Assembly: GCF_003710905.1 (NCBI RefSeq)
Contig: NZ_RHHV01000003.1
Location: 248,001 to 312,000, forward strand
Reading direction: 5' to 3'
DNA: 64,000 bases
DNA from: Brevibacillus parabrevis
GTDB taxonomy: Bacteria > Bacillota > Bacilli > Brevibacillales > Brevibacillaceae
Each line of letters starts with the position of its first letter. Position 1 is the stretch's first letter. The position numbers and the translations under genes are program-made. The notes under the pieces were generated by a model. That model made no database searches and was not told where the DNA came from. It worked only from the letters and a program-made list of their open reading frames with translations. This document shows positions 38,699-48,364 of this stretch, piece after piece.

Positions 38699-39750
38699 GT
38701 GAAGAAAAACGCAGGCCAACGCCGGAAGAAAAGGCGCAGGCAGCAGCCGAGGCGCGCGCCAAAGCTGAAGCTTTGCGAAAATTAAGAGAACAGGAAGAGC
38801 AGGGCGCAGAGGCAGCTCCACCAGCTCAAGAAGAAGCTCAGGCACAAGCCGCAGATTCGCAAGAGGAAGTAGCACCAGTAGCGAAGCCAGTCTCGGAAAT
38901 GACGCCGGAAGAAAAGGCAGCAGCGAAAAAGGCGGCGGCCGCAGAAGCGATTGCCAAAGCGAAAGCTGCAAAGGAAGCGAAAGAATCTGCCCAGCAGGGA
39001 GATGGCGCTTCGTCAGCAGAGGGGGCAGATGCGGAAGCGAAGGCAAAAGCCGCCGCAGCGGCCAAAGCAAAAGCAGCTGCCGCCGCTGCAGCTAAGGCGA
39101 AGGCCGAGAGAGAAGCGGGTGGCTCGCCAGCAGATGGCGGGGATGATGACGCCAAAGCGAAAGCCGCCGCAGCAGCAAAAGCCAAGGCTGCCGCCGCAGC
39201 CGCTGCAAAGGCAAAAGCTGCTCAAGCGACTGGCGATGGAGCGGAAGCAGCAGAAACGCCAAAAGCTCCTTCCAAAAACCAACCGTATCTCGACAAGTAC
39301 GTGCTGCGTATTACAGAGAAGTTCGGCAAAGAAGTGCTGGAAGCCAGTTATATTAACGAATTGGCCAAGGAAGTCCCGACATTGGTTATTCAGAACGAAC
39401 GGTGGCACGAGATTGCCCAGTTTCTGAAAGAAGACGGGCAATTGGCCTTTGAATATTTGTCAGATTTGCATGGCGTCGATTATGAGGACAGGATGGAAGT
39501 TTACTACCATCTGTACTCCTACAAAAATCGGCAAAGCCTGGCGGTAAAAGTCAAAACCAGTCGGGAACAGTCGTCTGTGCCGTCTGTCATGGACGTATGG
39601 AACGGCGCCAATTGGAATGAAAGAGAGACTTTTGACTTGTTGGGGATTCATTTCCCGGGACATAAGGATTTGCGTCGAATTTTGCTGCCGGATGATTGGG
39701 TAGGCTATCCGCTGCGAAAAGATTATGTGCAATACGACGAGGAGGTTTAA
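38695..39750 (+). CDS. nuoC: NADH-quinone oxidoreductase subunit C with long Ala/Lys-rich N-terminal extension
   Basis: A 351-residue protein. Residues from about 195 on are an ordinary NuoC (30 kDa) domain of about 157 residues, with the family signature [26 protein letters not shown] near 305-330. The first 195 residues are low in complexity: Ala, Lys, Glu and Gln make up most of it, with an exact 23-residue Ala/Lys duplication at 115-137 and 153-175. There is no signal peptide or membrane helix; the tail should be a long charged helix in the cytoplasm. It starts by ATGA overlap with nuoB, so it is not a separate gene. Confidence 0.93.
   Translation: MSEEKRRPTPEEKAQAAAEARAKAEALRKLREQEEQGAEAAPPAQEEAQAQAADSQEEVAPVAKPVSEMTPEEKAAAKKAAAAEAIAKAKAAKEAKESAQQGDGASSAEGADAEAKAKAAAAAKAKAAAAAAAKAKAEREAGGSPADGGDDDAKAKAAAAAKAKAAAAAAAKAKAAQATGDGAEAAETPKAPSKNQPYLDKYVLRITEKFGKEVLEASYINELAKEVPTLVIQNERWHEIAQFLKEDGQLAFEYLSDLHGVDYEDRMEVYYHLYSYKNRQSLAVKVKTSREQSSVPSVMDVWNGANWNERETFDLLGIHFPGHKDLRRILLPDDWVGYPLRKDYVQYDEEV
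39037..39219 (+). repeat. Duplicated 23-codon Ala/Lys block within nuoC
   Basis: Codons 115-137 (39037-39105) and 153-175 (39151-39219) encode the same 23 residues, each built from KAKA units and Ala runs. The two DNA copies use different codons at many positions, so the protein pattern, not the DNA, seems to be maintained. Confidence 0.85.
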
Positions 39751-39753
39751 CTG

Positions 39754-40902
39754 ATGAACCAGAACATCCTCACAACAAGTGTCGATACCTCTTCAGAAAA
39801 CGGCATTCGCACGGAAGAGATGCTTCTGAATGTCGGCCCGCAGCATCCAAGTACACACGGAGTATTTCGCTTGGTCGTCAAAATTGATGGCGAAACGATC
39901 AAGGAAGCCATTCCGGTCATGGGCTATCTCCATCGCGGCACCGAAAAGCTGGCGGAAAATCTGAACTATACGCAGATTATTCCTTACACCGACAGGATGG
40001 ACTACGTGTCTGCCATGACCAACAACTACGTGCTCTGTCACGCGGTAGAGACGATGATGGGTCTGGAAATACCCGAGCGTGCCCAATTCTTGCGCCTGAT
40101 TGCCATGGAATTGAACAGGGTGGCAAGTCACCTGGTCTGGTGGGGAACTTATTTGCTCGACATCGGTGCAATGGGACCGTTTCTGTATGCGTTCCGCGAT
40201 CGGGAAATGATCCTTGACCTGTTTAACGAGCTGTGTGGAGCGCGAATGACTTTCAACTACATGCGGATCGGTGGCGTGAAGTGGGATGCGCCTCCAGGCT
40301 GGGTAGACAAGGCAAAGGAATTTGTCCAATACATGAAGAAGGAACTGAACAACTACCACCAGCTCGTATCCGGAAACGAAATTTTTATCAGCAGGATCAA
40401 AGGCATCGGAAAATTCGACACCAGTACGGCATTGGATTACTCGCTGTCTGGCGTTATGCTGCGAGCCACCGGCGTGAAGTGGGATTTGCGCAAAGATGAG
40501 CCATATTGCATCTATGATCGCTTCGATTTTGATGTTCCGACTGCGACAGAGGGCGATTGCATGGCGCGCTATCAAGTGCGCATGGCAGAGATTGAACAGT
40601 CGTTGCGCATTTTGGAGCAAGCCCTGGAGCAGTTCCCGAGCGAAGGGGAAGTGATCGGCAAAGTGCCTCGTGTCATCCGGCCACCAGCTGGCGAGACTTA
40701 TGTGCGGATCGAGTCTCCGCGTGGGGAAATCGGCTGCTACATCGCAAGCCAGGGTAAGGATAAGCCTTGGAGATTGAAATTCAGACGGCCGTCCTTTACC
40801 AATCTGCAAATTCTGCCCACATTGTTGCAGGGAGAAAGCCTTGCCAACATGATCGTCATCCTGGGCAGCATCGACATCGTGCTCGGGGAGGTTGACTGTT
40901 GA
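39754..40902 (+). CDS. nuoD: NADH-quinone oxidoreductase subunit D
   Basis: A 382-residue, 49-kDa-type subunit, homologous to NiFe-hydrogenase large subunits, that forms the quinone pocket with NuoB. It begins after a variable 27 residues with LNVGPQHPSTHGVFRL, where the conserved histidine of the quinone head-group site lies. Later come YLHRGTEKLAE and the C-terminal EVDC end. NuoC and NuoD are separate here, not fused as in E. coli. The ATG follows ACGAGGAGG, and the stop overlaps the nuoH start (TGATG). Confidence 0.97.
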   Translation: MNQNILTTSVDTSSENGIRTEEMLLNVGPQHPSTHGVFRLVVKIDGETIKEAIPVMGYLHRGTEKLAENLNYTQIIPYTDRMDYVSAMTNNYVLCHAVETMMGLEIPERAQFLRLIAMELNRVASHLVWWGTYLLDIGAMGPFLYAFRDREMILDLFNELCGARMTFNYMRIGGVKWDAPPGWVDKAKEFVQYMKKELNNYHQLVSGNEIFISRIKGIGKFDTSTALDYSLSGVMLRATGVKWDLRKDEPYCIYDRFDFDVPTATEGDCMARYQVRMAEIEQSLRILEQALEQFPSEGEVIGKVPRVIRPPAGETYVRIESPRGEIGCYIASQGKDKPWRLKFRRPSFTNLQILPTLLQGESLANMIVILGSIDIVLGEVDC

Positions 40903-41909
40903 TGAATGCGCTTTTGCAGCAAGCCCCCTCATGGGGAAACACTCTCTGGTTTATTTTGGCGGCGGTGATCCTGCTGGCCGTTTTGCTGGGATTCGTCACA
41001 TACGCTATCTACTTCGAGCGCAAAGTCATCGGTTGGATGCAGCTGCGCATTGGGCCCAATCGCGTCGGGCCTTTGGGACTTTTGCAAACCGTTGCTGACG
41101 TTACCAAGCTGCTGTTGAAAGAAGATACGCGTCCCAAGCACGCTGACAAAGCTTTGTTCACATTGGCGCCGATTTTGGCTTATGCGCCCGCCTTCGCTGT
41201 CCTGGCAGTCATGCCGTTTACGGAAAGCATCCAGTTTGCCGATTTGGGAATCGGCCTGCTGTACTATATCGCGCTTTCCGGCATTACGGTGCTCGGAGTG
41301 ATTACGGCTGGCTGGGCTTCGAACAACAAGTATTCGCTGATCGGGGGTCTCCGCTCTGCTGCGCAGATGATCAGCTATGAAGTGCCGCTGGTCATGTCCG
41401 TGGTTGGTGTCGTTCTGTTGACGGGCAGCATGAATCTCAGGGAAATTGTCGAGGCGCAGCGGGATGTCTGGAATATTGTTCCGCAGTTTATCGGATTTGC
41501 CGTATTTATCATTGCTGCTCAGGCAGAGCTGAACCGTACGCCGTTTGACCTGCCTGAAGCCGAATCGGAGCTGGTAGCTGGATATCACGTCGAATACTCC
41601 GGATTCCGTTTTGCCATGTTCATGCTGGCAGAGTACGTGTACATGTTCGGGATGGGGACGCTGATTACGATTTTGTTCCTTGGTGGATGGCTGCCGATTC
41701 ATCCAGCTTTGGGCTTTATTCCGGGAATCGTCTGGTTTGTGCTCAAGTTCTCGCTGTACATCTTCCTTCAGTTTTGGATTCGGGCTACCATGCCGCGCTT
41801 GCGAGTAGACCAACTGATGTCGTTTGCCTGGAAAGTGCTTCTGCCAATCGCGCTGTTCAACATACTGCTTACCGCTGTCGTCGTCTCCTATCAAAACGGG
41901 ATGTTCTGA
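40902..41909 (+). CDS. nuoH: NADH-quinone oxidoreductase subunit H
   Basis: A 335-residue membrane subunit with about eight helices that lines the quinone entry channel and connects to the proton path. Signatures: YFERKVIGWMQLRIGPNRVGPLG near 27-49, the acidic loop FDLPEAESELVAGYHVEYSG near 212-231, and LRVDQLMSFAWK near the end. nuoEFG, usually between nuoD and nuoH, are missing. ATG 40902 overlaps the nuoD stop and follows GGGGAGGTTG. Confidence 0.97.
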   Translation: MNALLQQAPSWGNTLWFILAAVILLAVLLGFVTYAIYFERKVIGWMQLRIGPNRVGPLGLLQTVADVTKLLLKEDTRPKHADKALFTLAPILAYAPAFAVLAVMPFTESIQFADLGIGLLYYIALSGITVLGVITAGWASNNKYSLIGGLRSAAQMISYEVPLVMSVVGVVLLTGSMNLREIVEAQRDVWNIVPQFIGFAVFIIAAQAELNRTPFDLPEAESELVAGYHVEYSGFRFAMFMLAEYVYMFGMGTLITILFLGGWLPIHPALGFIPGIVWFVLKFSLYIFLQFWIRATMPRLRVDQLMSFAWKVLLPIALFNILLTAVVVSYQNGMF

Positions 41910-42014
41910 TTTTGGCGGCAGAAAGCAACTGCTAGGCGTTACGGGTTTCTACGCGCAGGCTTCGCCATTGGCAAGGCGATAGTCAAGTAACTCAAATTCT
42001 GAGGGGTGACACAC

Positions 42015-42428
42015 ATGCTTGGACTGGCTAAAGGCCTTGGGTATACCTTTAAAAAACTCACGGAGAAAAAAGTTACCCATTTTTATCCGGATGTGCCCTT
42101 TCCCATGCCGCCACGCTTTCGCGGCATCCAACACTTTTCCCCGGAAAAATGCATCGTTTGCAACCAATGCGCCCGCATTTGTCCGACCGAGTGCATTCAA
42201 TTGACAGGGAAGCCCCATCCTGATCCGGATAAAAAGGGAAAGATCATCGATACGTACGATATCAACTTCGAGCTATGCATCTTGTGCGATCTCTGTACGG
42301 AGGTTTGCCCTACCGAAGCGATTGTGATGACCAACAACTTCGAGCTGGCAGCTTACAGCAGGGACGAACTGTACAAAAACTTGAAATGGCTGGATGACAA
42401 CAATACAAACGTCAGGGAGGAGAACTAG
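42015..42428 (+). CDS. nuoI: NADH-quinone oxidoreductase subunit I
   Basis: A 137-residue ferredoxin-like subunit with two 4Fe-4S clusters (N6a and N6b). Ligands: C46, C49, C52 and C56, and C88, C91, C94 and C98, the last of each set coming from the neighbouring motif in the usual crossed fashion. The N-terminal amphipathic part anchors it to the membrane. ATG 42015 follows GAGGGGTGA; GTG 42006 is a weaker alternative. It is 105 bases after nuoH, the longest gap in the operon. Confidence 0.96.
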   Translation: MLGLAKGLGYTFKKLTEKKVTHFYPDVPFPMPPRFRGIQHFSPEKCIVCNQCARICPTECIQLTGKPHPDPDKKGKIIDTYDINFELCILCDLCTEVCPTEAIVMTNNFELAAYSRDELYKNLKWLDDNNTNVREEN

Positions 42429-42429
42429 C

Positions 42430-42939
42430 ATGACTGGCGAATTTGCAGCCTTTTTTATCCTGTCTCTCCTGACGATTGGCGGCGCAGTCTTCATGATCAG
42501 TTTTACTCGTGTTGTACACATGGTAATCTCGCTCGGGGTCACATTTATCAGCATCGCAGGACTGTTTGTTTTGCTCGGAGCAGAGTTTGTAGGCGTGGCG
42601 CAAGTGCTGGTCTACTCTGGTGCGATTTCCATTCTGATGCTGTTTGGAATCATGCTCACCAAGCACGATGCCCAGGACGAAGGAACAGGGCGCAAGTGGA
42701 AAAACCGCTTCATTCTGTTGTTTGTCGCTGGTTTGTTCGGCCTGTTGTTCTGGGGAATCCAAAACACACCGTGGCCTGCACCACCGCCGCCAGTGGCTTC
42801 TCCTGTGAGCAACGCCAAAGAAATCGGACTGGAAGTATTCACGAAGTACGTCATTCCATTTGAACTGTTGTCCGTACTGCTCTTGGTCGCGTTGGTCGGT
42901 GCGATCATCATGGCAAAAAAGGAGGGGGATAACGAATGA
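42430..42939 (+). CDS. nuoJ: NADH-quinone oxidoreductase subunit J
   Basis: A 169-residue membrane subunit with about five helices. The family-typical run [37 protein letters not shown] near residues 30-66 contains the pi-bulge helix that links quinone chemistry to pumping. ATG 42430 is one base after the nuoI stop, behind AGGGAGGAG. It overlaps nuoK by four bases. Confidence 0.95.
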   Translation: MTGEFAAFFILSLLTIGGAVFMISFTRVVHMVISLGVTFISIAGLFVLLGAEFVGVAQVLVYSGAISILMLFGIMLTKHDAQDEGTGRKWKNRFILLFVAGLFGLLFWGIQNTPWPAPPPPVASPVSNAKEIGLEVFTKYVIPFELLSVLLLVALVGAIIMAKKEGDNE

Positions 42940-43247
42940 CAGTGAGCATTACCTCCTACTTAATGGTCGCATTGATTTTGTTCTGTGTCGGTTTGTACGG
43001 AGCACTGACAAAGCGAAATGCGGTTGTCGTTTTAATCTCGATCGAATTGATGCTGAATGCGGTGAATATCAATCTGGTCGCGTTTTCCAAATACGGCTTG
43101 TACCCCGCTGTAGCCGGGCAAATTTTCACCTTGTTCACCATGACGGTTGCTGCTGCCGAGGTCGCAGTGGGTCTGGCGATCTTGATCGCGCTCTACCGCA
43201 ACAAGGAAACAGTCAATGTAGATGAAATAGACCAAATGAAACGATAG
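42936..43247 (+). CDS. nuoK: NADH-quinone oxidoreductase subunit K
   Basis: A 103-residue, three-helix subunit related to MrpC. The glutamate in [16 protein letters not shown] near residue 37 is the conserved membrane carboxylate of the E-channel, and a second in [10 protein letters not shown] near 72 is also present. The ATGA overlap with nuoJ suggests translational coupling. Confidence 0.96.
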   Translation: MTVSITSYLMVALILFCVGLYGALTKRNAVVVLISIELMLNAVNINLVAFSKYGLYPAVAGQIFTLFTMTVAAAEVAVGLAILIALYRNKETVNVDEIDQMKR

Positions 43248-43273
43248 ATGGAGAACTGATAAGGAGGACAAAG

Positions 43274-45196
43274 ATGGATACTTTTTTGCACTACGCCTGG
43301 CTCATCCCTCTGTTTCCGCTTCTTGCTTTCATCGTGATCGTTTCGTTTGGTCGCCAGTTGAAAGAAGGAGCGGCCATAGTCGGCATCGGGCTGACAGCTG
43401 TTTCTTTCGGAATCGCCGTCCTCGCCTTTTGGCAGAGATTCCGGGATGGGGGAGTAGACTACAACTATGTGGTAGATTGGCTTCATGTCGGTGACATCGT
43501 GATCAACATGGGCTTTGAGGTAACTCCGCTCAATGCGATGATGCTGGTTATCGTCACGCTGGTCAGCTTGCTCGTTCAGATTTATTCCAAAGGCTACATG
43601 CATGGCGACGAGCGCTTTCCGGTGTTTTACCAATACCTCGCCCTGTTCACGTTTTCCATGCTCGGGCTGGTCATTTCTCCGAACCTTTTGCAAGTGTACA
43701 TTTTCTGGGAGCTGGTTGGCGTCTGTTCCTTCCTGCTCGTCGGTTATTACTATTTCAAACCGGAAGCCAAAGCGGCTGCGAAAAAGGCATTTATCGTTAC
43801 GCGGATTGGCGACCTGGGATTGTTCATCGGGATATGCTTGCTGTTCTGGTGGACCGGAAGTTTTGAGTACGGGCCGATCTTCGAAAGCGTAGCTCTCGGA
43901 CGATTGGAGCCGTGGATGATTACAGTCGCAGCGATTTTGATTTTTATCGGTGCGATGGGGAAATCAGGTCAATTCCCGCTGCATACGTGGTTGCCTGATG
44001 CGATGGAAGGTCCTACGCCTGTATCTGCCTTGATTCACGCAGCGACGATGGTTGCTGCCGGTGTGTATCTGGTGGCTGCGACTTATCCGCTGTTCATCGC
44101 TTCTGATACGGCTTTGACTGTAGTGGCTTATGTAGGTGGCATCACGGCGATTTTTGCCGCTTCCATCGGTTTGACACAGCGCGACATCAAGCGTGTGCTT
44201 GCGTATTCCACAGTCAGTCAGCTCGGGTACATGATGATGGCGCTGGGGGTTGCCGGTGCTGCCGGTTATGTGGCGGGATCGTTTCACTTGATGACGCACG
44301 CCTTTTTCAAAGCGTTGCTCTTTCTCGGAGCGGGCAGCGTAATCCACGCCGTACATACGCAAGATGTGTTTGAAATGGGCGGCCTGTGGAAAAAGATGCC
44401 TGTCACAGCACTGACGTTTTTGATCGGCTGTCTGGCTATTGCGGGAATCTTTCCTTTCGCCGGATTCTGGTCGAAAGAAGCGATTTTGGGCGCTGTATAT
44501 GGAGCGCATCGCTACGATCTGCTGGTTATTGCGCTGGTTGCGGCTTTCTTTACCGCATTCTATATGTTCCGATTGTTTTTCCTCACGTTCACGGGAAAAG
44601 CTCGGGGCAAGCACGAAGCACACGAGTCACCTGGCGTCATGACTGGGCCTTTGCTAATTTTGGCGCTGCTTGCTGTAGTCGCCGGATTCGTGAACACGCC
44701 TTACGCACCTTTGCTGACTGACTGGCTTTTGTCAACGGGAACAGGTACGGCAATTGTCAACGTGTTTGGCGAAGGAACAGAGCATGCCGCTTCCTGGCTG
44801 CAAATCGTCGCTTTGCTCATCTCGGTGCTGGGCGTCATTTTGGCCTACCTGATGTACGGCAAAAAGTCGGTATCGCCAAACAGCATTCCCGAAGCGATGC
44901 CGTGGCTCTATCGACTCTCTTACCGAAAATACTATGTGGATGAACTGTACCAGAATGTGATTGTGCGGCCACTTGGCTGGCTGGGAATCATTTTGAACGG
45001 GTTTGACAAATACGTGGTGGATGGCCTGGTTGGGCTGACAGCCAAGATTACGCAGGGAATTGGCGCTTTACATGCACGTGTGCAAAGCGGCCAGATCCAG
45101 TCTTACGGGGCGATGGTTCTGTTTGGCCTGCTGCTGTTGATCCTTGCCATCAGTTTGACGGTCGAGGGAGGTGGACTCTTTGGTTTCGGGCGCTAA
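43274..45196 (+). CDS. nuoL: NADH-quinone oxidoreductase subunit L
   Basis: A 640-residue, antiporter-like proton-pumping subunit at the far end of the membrane arm. Core helices contain FWELVGVCSFLLVGYY near 146-161 (key glutamate), GKSGQFPLHTWLPDAMEGPTP near 235-255 and HLMTHAFFKALLFLGAGS near 343-360 (key histidine and lysine). The C-terminal lateral helix and final anchor helix are present, so it is full length. The start of nuoM lies inside its last codons. Confidence 0.96.
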   Translation: MDTFLHYAWLIPLFPLLAFIVIVSFGRQLKEGAAIVGIGLTAVSFGIAVLAFWQRFRDGGVDYNYVVDWLHVGDIVINMGFEVTPLNAMMLVIVTLVSLLVQIYSKGYMHGDERFPVFYQYLALFTFSMLGLVISPNLLQVYIFWELVGVCSFLLVGYYYFKPEAKAAAKKAFIVTRIGDLGLFIGICLLFWWTGSFEYGPIFESVALGRLEPWMITVAAILIFIGAMGKSGQFPLHTWLPDAMEGPTPVSALIHAATMVAAGVYLVAATYPLFIASDTALTVVAYVGGITAIFAASIGLTQRDIKRVLAYSTVSQLGYMMMALGVAGAAGYVAGSFHLMTHAFFKALLFLGAGSVIHAVHTQDVFEMGGLWKKMPVTALTFLIGCLAIAGIFPFAGFWSKEAILGAVYGAHRYDLLVIALVAAFFTAFYMFRLFFLTFTGKARGKHEAHESPGVMTGPLLILALLAVVAGFVNTPYAPLLTDWLLSTGTGTAIVNVFGEGTEHAASWLQIVALLISVLGVILAYLMYGKKSVSPNSIPEAMPWLYRLSYRKYYVDELYQNVIVRPLGWLGIILNGFDKYVVDGLVGLTAKITQGIGALHARVQSGQIQSYGAMVLFGLLLLILAISLTVEGGGLFGFGR

Positions 45197-46721
45197 TATC
45201 CTTTTGTCGTCGCTGGTGTTCTCTCCACTTCTGGCGATTCTCGTGATCGCTTGCATCCCTGGTCGTCGATTCGCGGCAATCAAGCAGGTCGGGATACTGG
45301 GGACCTTGTTGCCGTTGATCCTGGCATTTTGGATGTTCGGTTTGTTCAATTACGATACATCCAACCTGCAGTTTGTCGAGCGTCATGACTGGATTTCCAT
45401 TCCGATCGGACTTGCTCAGACAGGTACGGTATTCGCTTTTGAAATCAATTATGAGCTTGGTGTGGACGGGATTTCCATGCCGTTGATTTTGCTGACAGCG
45501 ATTATCGGAACTCTCGCTGCGGTCGCTTCCTGGCAGATCAAAAAGCGGCTGAAGGAATTTTTCATCTTGCTCCACCTGCTGCTGATCGGGATGCTCGGAG
45601 TTTTCGCAGCAGACAACCTGTTCCTGTTCTTCATTTTCTTCGAGCTGACACTGGTGCCGATGTACTTCCTGATCGGAATATGGGGCTATGGCGAGCGCGA
45701 GCATGCGGCCAACAAGTTCCTGTTGTACAACGGAATCGGTTCCGGCATCATGCTGCTGGCCTTCATCGCTATTTTCGTCGTCATGCGGACACTGAATATC
45801 GATCAGATTGCCGCGATTTTGACGACACCGGACCATCCGGTCACAGCAGCGCTGACGCCAACAGTTCGCTTTGCCTTGTTCATGGCCCTGTTCGTTGCCT
45901 TCGCGATCAAGCTTCCGGTGTTTCCGTTCCATACGTGGATGCTGAAAGTGCACGTACAGGCTCCGCCGTCCATCGTCATGATTCACTCCGGCATTTTGCT
46001 GAAGATGGGGGCATACGGACTTTTGCGAATGGGCATCGGATTTTTCCCGGAACAGGCGTACCAGTTCTCTACATGGCTGGCGATCCTGGGAATCATCAAC
46101 GTGCTGTATGGCGCGGTGCTCGCTTTTGTGCAAAAAGATTTGAAAATGGTTCTGGCGTACTCCAGTATCAGCCATATGGGGATCGTTCTCCTTGGTTTTG
46201 CGGCCATGAACTCGATCGGCTTTCAAGGAGCGATGTTCCAGGTTGTCTCTCACGGTTTTATTTCGGCGCTGTTGTTCTTCCTGATTGGCGTCATTTGGGA
46301 CCGGACGCAAACTTCGATGATCGACGATCTTGGCGGCTTGTCCAAATCCATGCCATTTGTCAGCGGAGTCTTTTTGGCTGGCGGTATGGCATCGCTCGGA
46401 CTGCCTGGCATGTCCGGATTTATCAGTGAGTTCTTTGCTTTCCTGGGACTGTTCGGTCGAATGCCTGTACTGGCTGCGATCGGGGCGCTTGGGATCGTGC
46501 TTACAGCCGTCTATTTGTTGCGAGCGATCATGCGAACGACATTTGGGCCGACACCAAGCCGCTTCACAGGTCTTGCGGATGCACAGCCGATGGAAGTGAT
46601 TCCGATGGTCGTGCTTCTCGGGTTTATTATCCTCATCGGCGTCTATCCAGCTGTCCTGGGAAATCCGATGCAGCAGGCTCTGAAGACGATCGTACCGATT
46701 GTAACGGGAATAGGAGGGTAA
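45180..46721 (+). CDS. nuoM: NADH-quinone oxidoreductase subunit M
   Basis: A 513-residue, antiporter-like proton-pumping subunit. Signatures are FFELTLVPMYFLIGIWG (key glutamate near 150), AIKLPVFPFHTWMLKVHVQAP near 243-263 and FQVVSHGFISALLFFLIG near 355-372. I place the start at TTG 45180, eight bases after GGGAGG; GTG 45171 would have no ribosome site. Either way the gene overlaps nuoL, which implies coupled translation. Confidence 0.94.
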   Translation: MVSGANILLSSLVFSPLLAILVIACIPGRRFAAIKQVGILGTLLPLILAFWMFGLFNYDTSNLQFVERHDWISIPIGLAQTGTVFAFEINYELGVDGISMPLILLTAIIGTLAAVASWQIKKRLKEFFILLHLLLIGMLGVFAADNLFLFFIFFELTLVPMYFLIGIWGYGEREHAANKFLLYNGIGSGIMLLAFIAIFVVMRTLNIDQIAAILTTPDHPVTAALTPTVRFALFMALFVAFAIKLPVFPFHTWMLKVHVQAPPSIVMIHSGILLKMGAYGLLRMGIGFFPEQAYQFSTWLAILGIINVLYGAVLAFVQKDLKMVLAYSSISHMGIVLLGFAAMNSIGFQGAMFQVVSHGFISALLFFLIGVIWDRTQTSMIDDLGGLSKSMPFVSGVFLAGGMASLGLPGMSGFISEFFAFLGLFGRMPVLAAIGALGIVLTAVYLLRAIMRTTFGPTPSRFTGLADAQPMEVIPMVVLLGFIILIGVYPAVLGNPMQQALKTIVPIVTGIGG

Positions 46722-46724
46722 TCC

Positions 46725-48251
46725 ATGGACGTAAAAGATATATTCTCATATGACTGGAGCTACCTTCTGCCCGAATTTATCATTCTCGGATTTGCGACGT
46801 TTCTGTCGCTGCTGGATTTGTTTGCGGGCAAGCGTCTCGGTAGACAGGTGATCGGTTGGCTGTCGCTTGCAGGGGTAGTGTTGGCAGCGGTCTTTGTCTT
46901 CGTCAATGTGAATGTGCTCGACAAGCCGTACAGCTACATGGCGGACATGATCCGCATCGATGACTACGGCAATGCTTTCAAGCTGCTATTCCTGGCCGGG
47001 ACGGCATTTGCGATTTTGCTCTCTCTTTCGTATCTGAAAAAGGGGGAGGTCACCCACACAGGAGAGTATTACTATTTGATGCTGACAGGACTTTTGGGGG
47101 CCATGGTCATGGCGTCTTCGGCAGACCTGATCACGCTGTTTGTCGGACTTGAGCTGTTGTCCCTGTCATCCTACGTGCTTGTGGGATTGAGAAAAAAGTC
47201 GCTGCAATCGAATGAATCAGCTTTTAAATACGTGGTATCGGGCGGAATCGCCACGGCCGTCATCTTGTTTGGGATGTCGTACGTGTACGGCTTGACGGGT
47301 ACGACACATATTTACGAGATTTCGTTCCGTCTCGCAGAAGCGGGAATGGCGGGCTATCAGTTCCTCGTGTACATGGCATTTGCGTTTCTGGCGGTCGGGC
47401 TTGCTTTTAAAATATCCGCGGCGCCTAACCACATGTGGGCTCCGGATGTATACCAGGGCGCTCCGACTCCCGTAACGGCTTTTCTGGCCGTCGTATCAAA
47501 AGCGGCAGGCTTCTCGCTCGTATTCAGAGTCTTGCTGATCTCGTTTTTCAACGTTTCGAACGGAACGGATCGCTTCTTTTTCCAGGAGGCGAGTCTCTAT
47601 CTCGGCATCATGGCGGCTGCTTCCATGATTATCGGGAACACGATGGCGCTCAGGCAAACAAACGTCAAGCGCATGATGGCCTACTCGGGAATTGCGCAGG
47701 CGGGGTATATACTCGTTCCGTTTGTGCCGCCGACAACTTTGTTTTTCGGTGAAGTGATCTTCTACCTGTTCGGGTACATGCTCGTCAGCTTTGGTGCTTT
47801 TGCCGTCATCATGGTGGTGACACGTGAGCAGGGAACAGAAGATCTGAAAGGTTTTGCCGGTTTGTATCACCGTTCTCCTGTCATGGCGATTGCGATGAGC
47901 ATTTTCCTTCTGTCGCTGGCAGGGATTCCTGTCACCGCAGGATTCTTCGGGAAATTCTATCTGTTCATGGGTGCGCTGGCCCAGGAAAATTACTGGCTGG
48001 CGGCAATCATGATCGTCACAAGCGTCATTTCCTACTATTATTACTTCGGGATTATCAGACAGATGTACATGCGTCAGGGAACGAGCGAAGCTCCGCTTGC
48101 CGTGCCAAAAGGCATTTGGACTCTGGTCCTCGTGCTGGCCATCCTGACAGTCGTGTTCGGGGCATTCCCTGGTCTGGTCACCGATTATGTGCAAGTTCAT
48201 TTCAATCCGTCTTTTGACTTTGGGAATATGCTTCCTCCCAACTTTCAGTGA
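46725..48251 (+). CDS. nuoN: NADH-quinone oxidoreductase subunit N
   Basis: A 508-residue third antiporter-like subunit. Characteristic parts: FVGLELLSLSSYVLVG near 143-158 (key glutamate), FKISAAPNHMWAPDVYQGAPTPVTAFLAV near 228-256 and NVKRMMAYSGIAQAGYIL near 313-330. It starts three bases after the nuoM stop. The final gene of the operon; a terminator follows 35 bases later. Confidence 0.96.
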   Translation: MDVKDIFSYDWSYLLPEFIILGFATFLSLLDLFAGKRLGRQVIGWLSLAGVVLAAVFVFVNVNVLDKPYSYMADMIRIDDYGNAFKLLFLAGTAFAILLSLSYLKKGEVTHTGEYYYLMLTGLLGAMVMASSADLITLFVGLELLSLSSYVLVGLRKKSLQSNESAFKYVVSGGIATAVILFGMSYVYGLTGTTHIYEISFRLAEAGMAGYQFLVYMAFAFLAVGLAFKISAAPNHMWAPDVYQGAPTPVTAFLAVVSKAAGFSLVFRVLLISFFNVSNGTDRFFFQEASLYLGIMAAASMIIGNTMALRQTNVKRMMAYSGIAQAGYILVPFVPPTTLFFGEVIFYLFGYMLVSFGAFAVIMVVTREQGTEDLKGFAGLYHRSPVMAIAMSIFLLSLAGIPVTAGFFGKFYLFMGALAQENYWLAAIMIVTSVISYYYYFGIIRQMYMRQGTSEAPLAVPKGIWTLVLVLAILTVVFGAFPGLVTDYVQVHFNPSFDFGNMLPPNFQ

Positions 48252-48285
48252 CACTCGTAACGGATGGCTACATCATGTACAATAG

Positions 48286-48320
48286 AAGGGATAGCTCGCT
48301 TTTCGGGCTGTCCCTTTTTC
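48286..48320 (+). terminator. Terminator of the nuo operon
   Basis: AAGGGATAGC (48286-48295) pairs with GCTGTCCCTT (48307-48316) with one wobble; the tail is TTTTTC. Confidence 0.85.
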
Positions 48321-48364
48321 TTTTGACGAAGATGGCTGACTGATTTGCATGAGGAGGAACAAGC

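Noticed and set aside
39037..39219. The nuoC Ala/Lys stretch as a CRISPR-like or simple DNA repeat
   Set aside because: There are only two blocks, they lie in a continuous coding frame, and the DNA copies differ at many codon positions.
41910..42014. A hidden nuoE, nuoF or nuoG remnant in the nuoH-nuoI gap
   Set aside because: The 105 bases show no reading frame with iron-sulfur or NADH-binding motifs.
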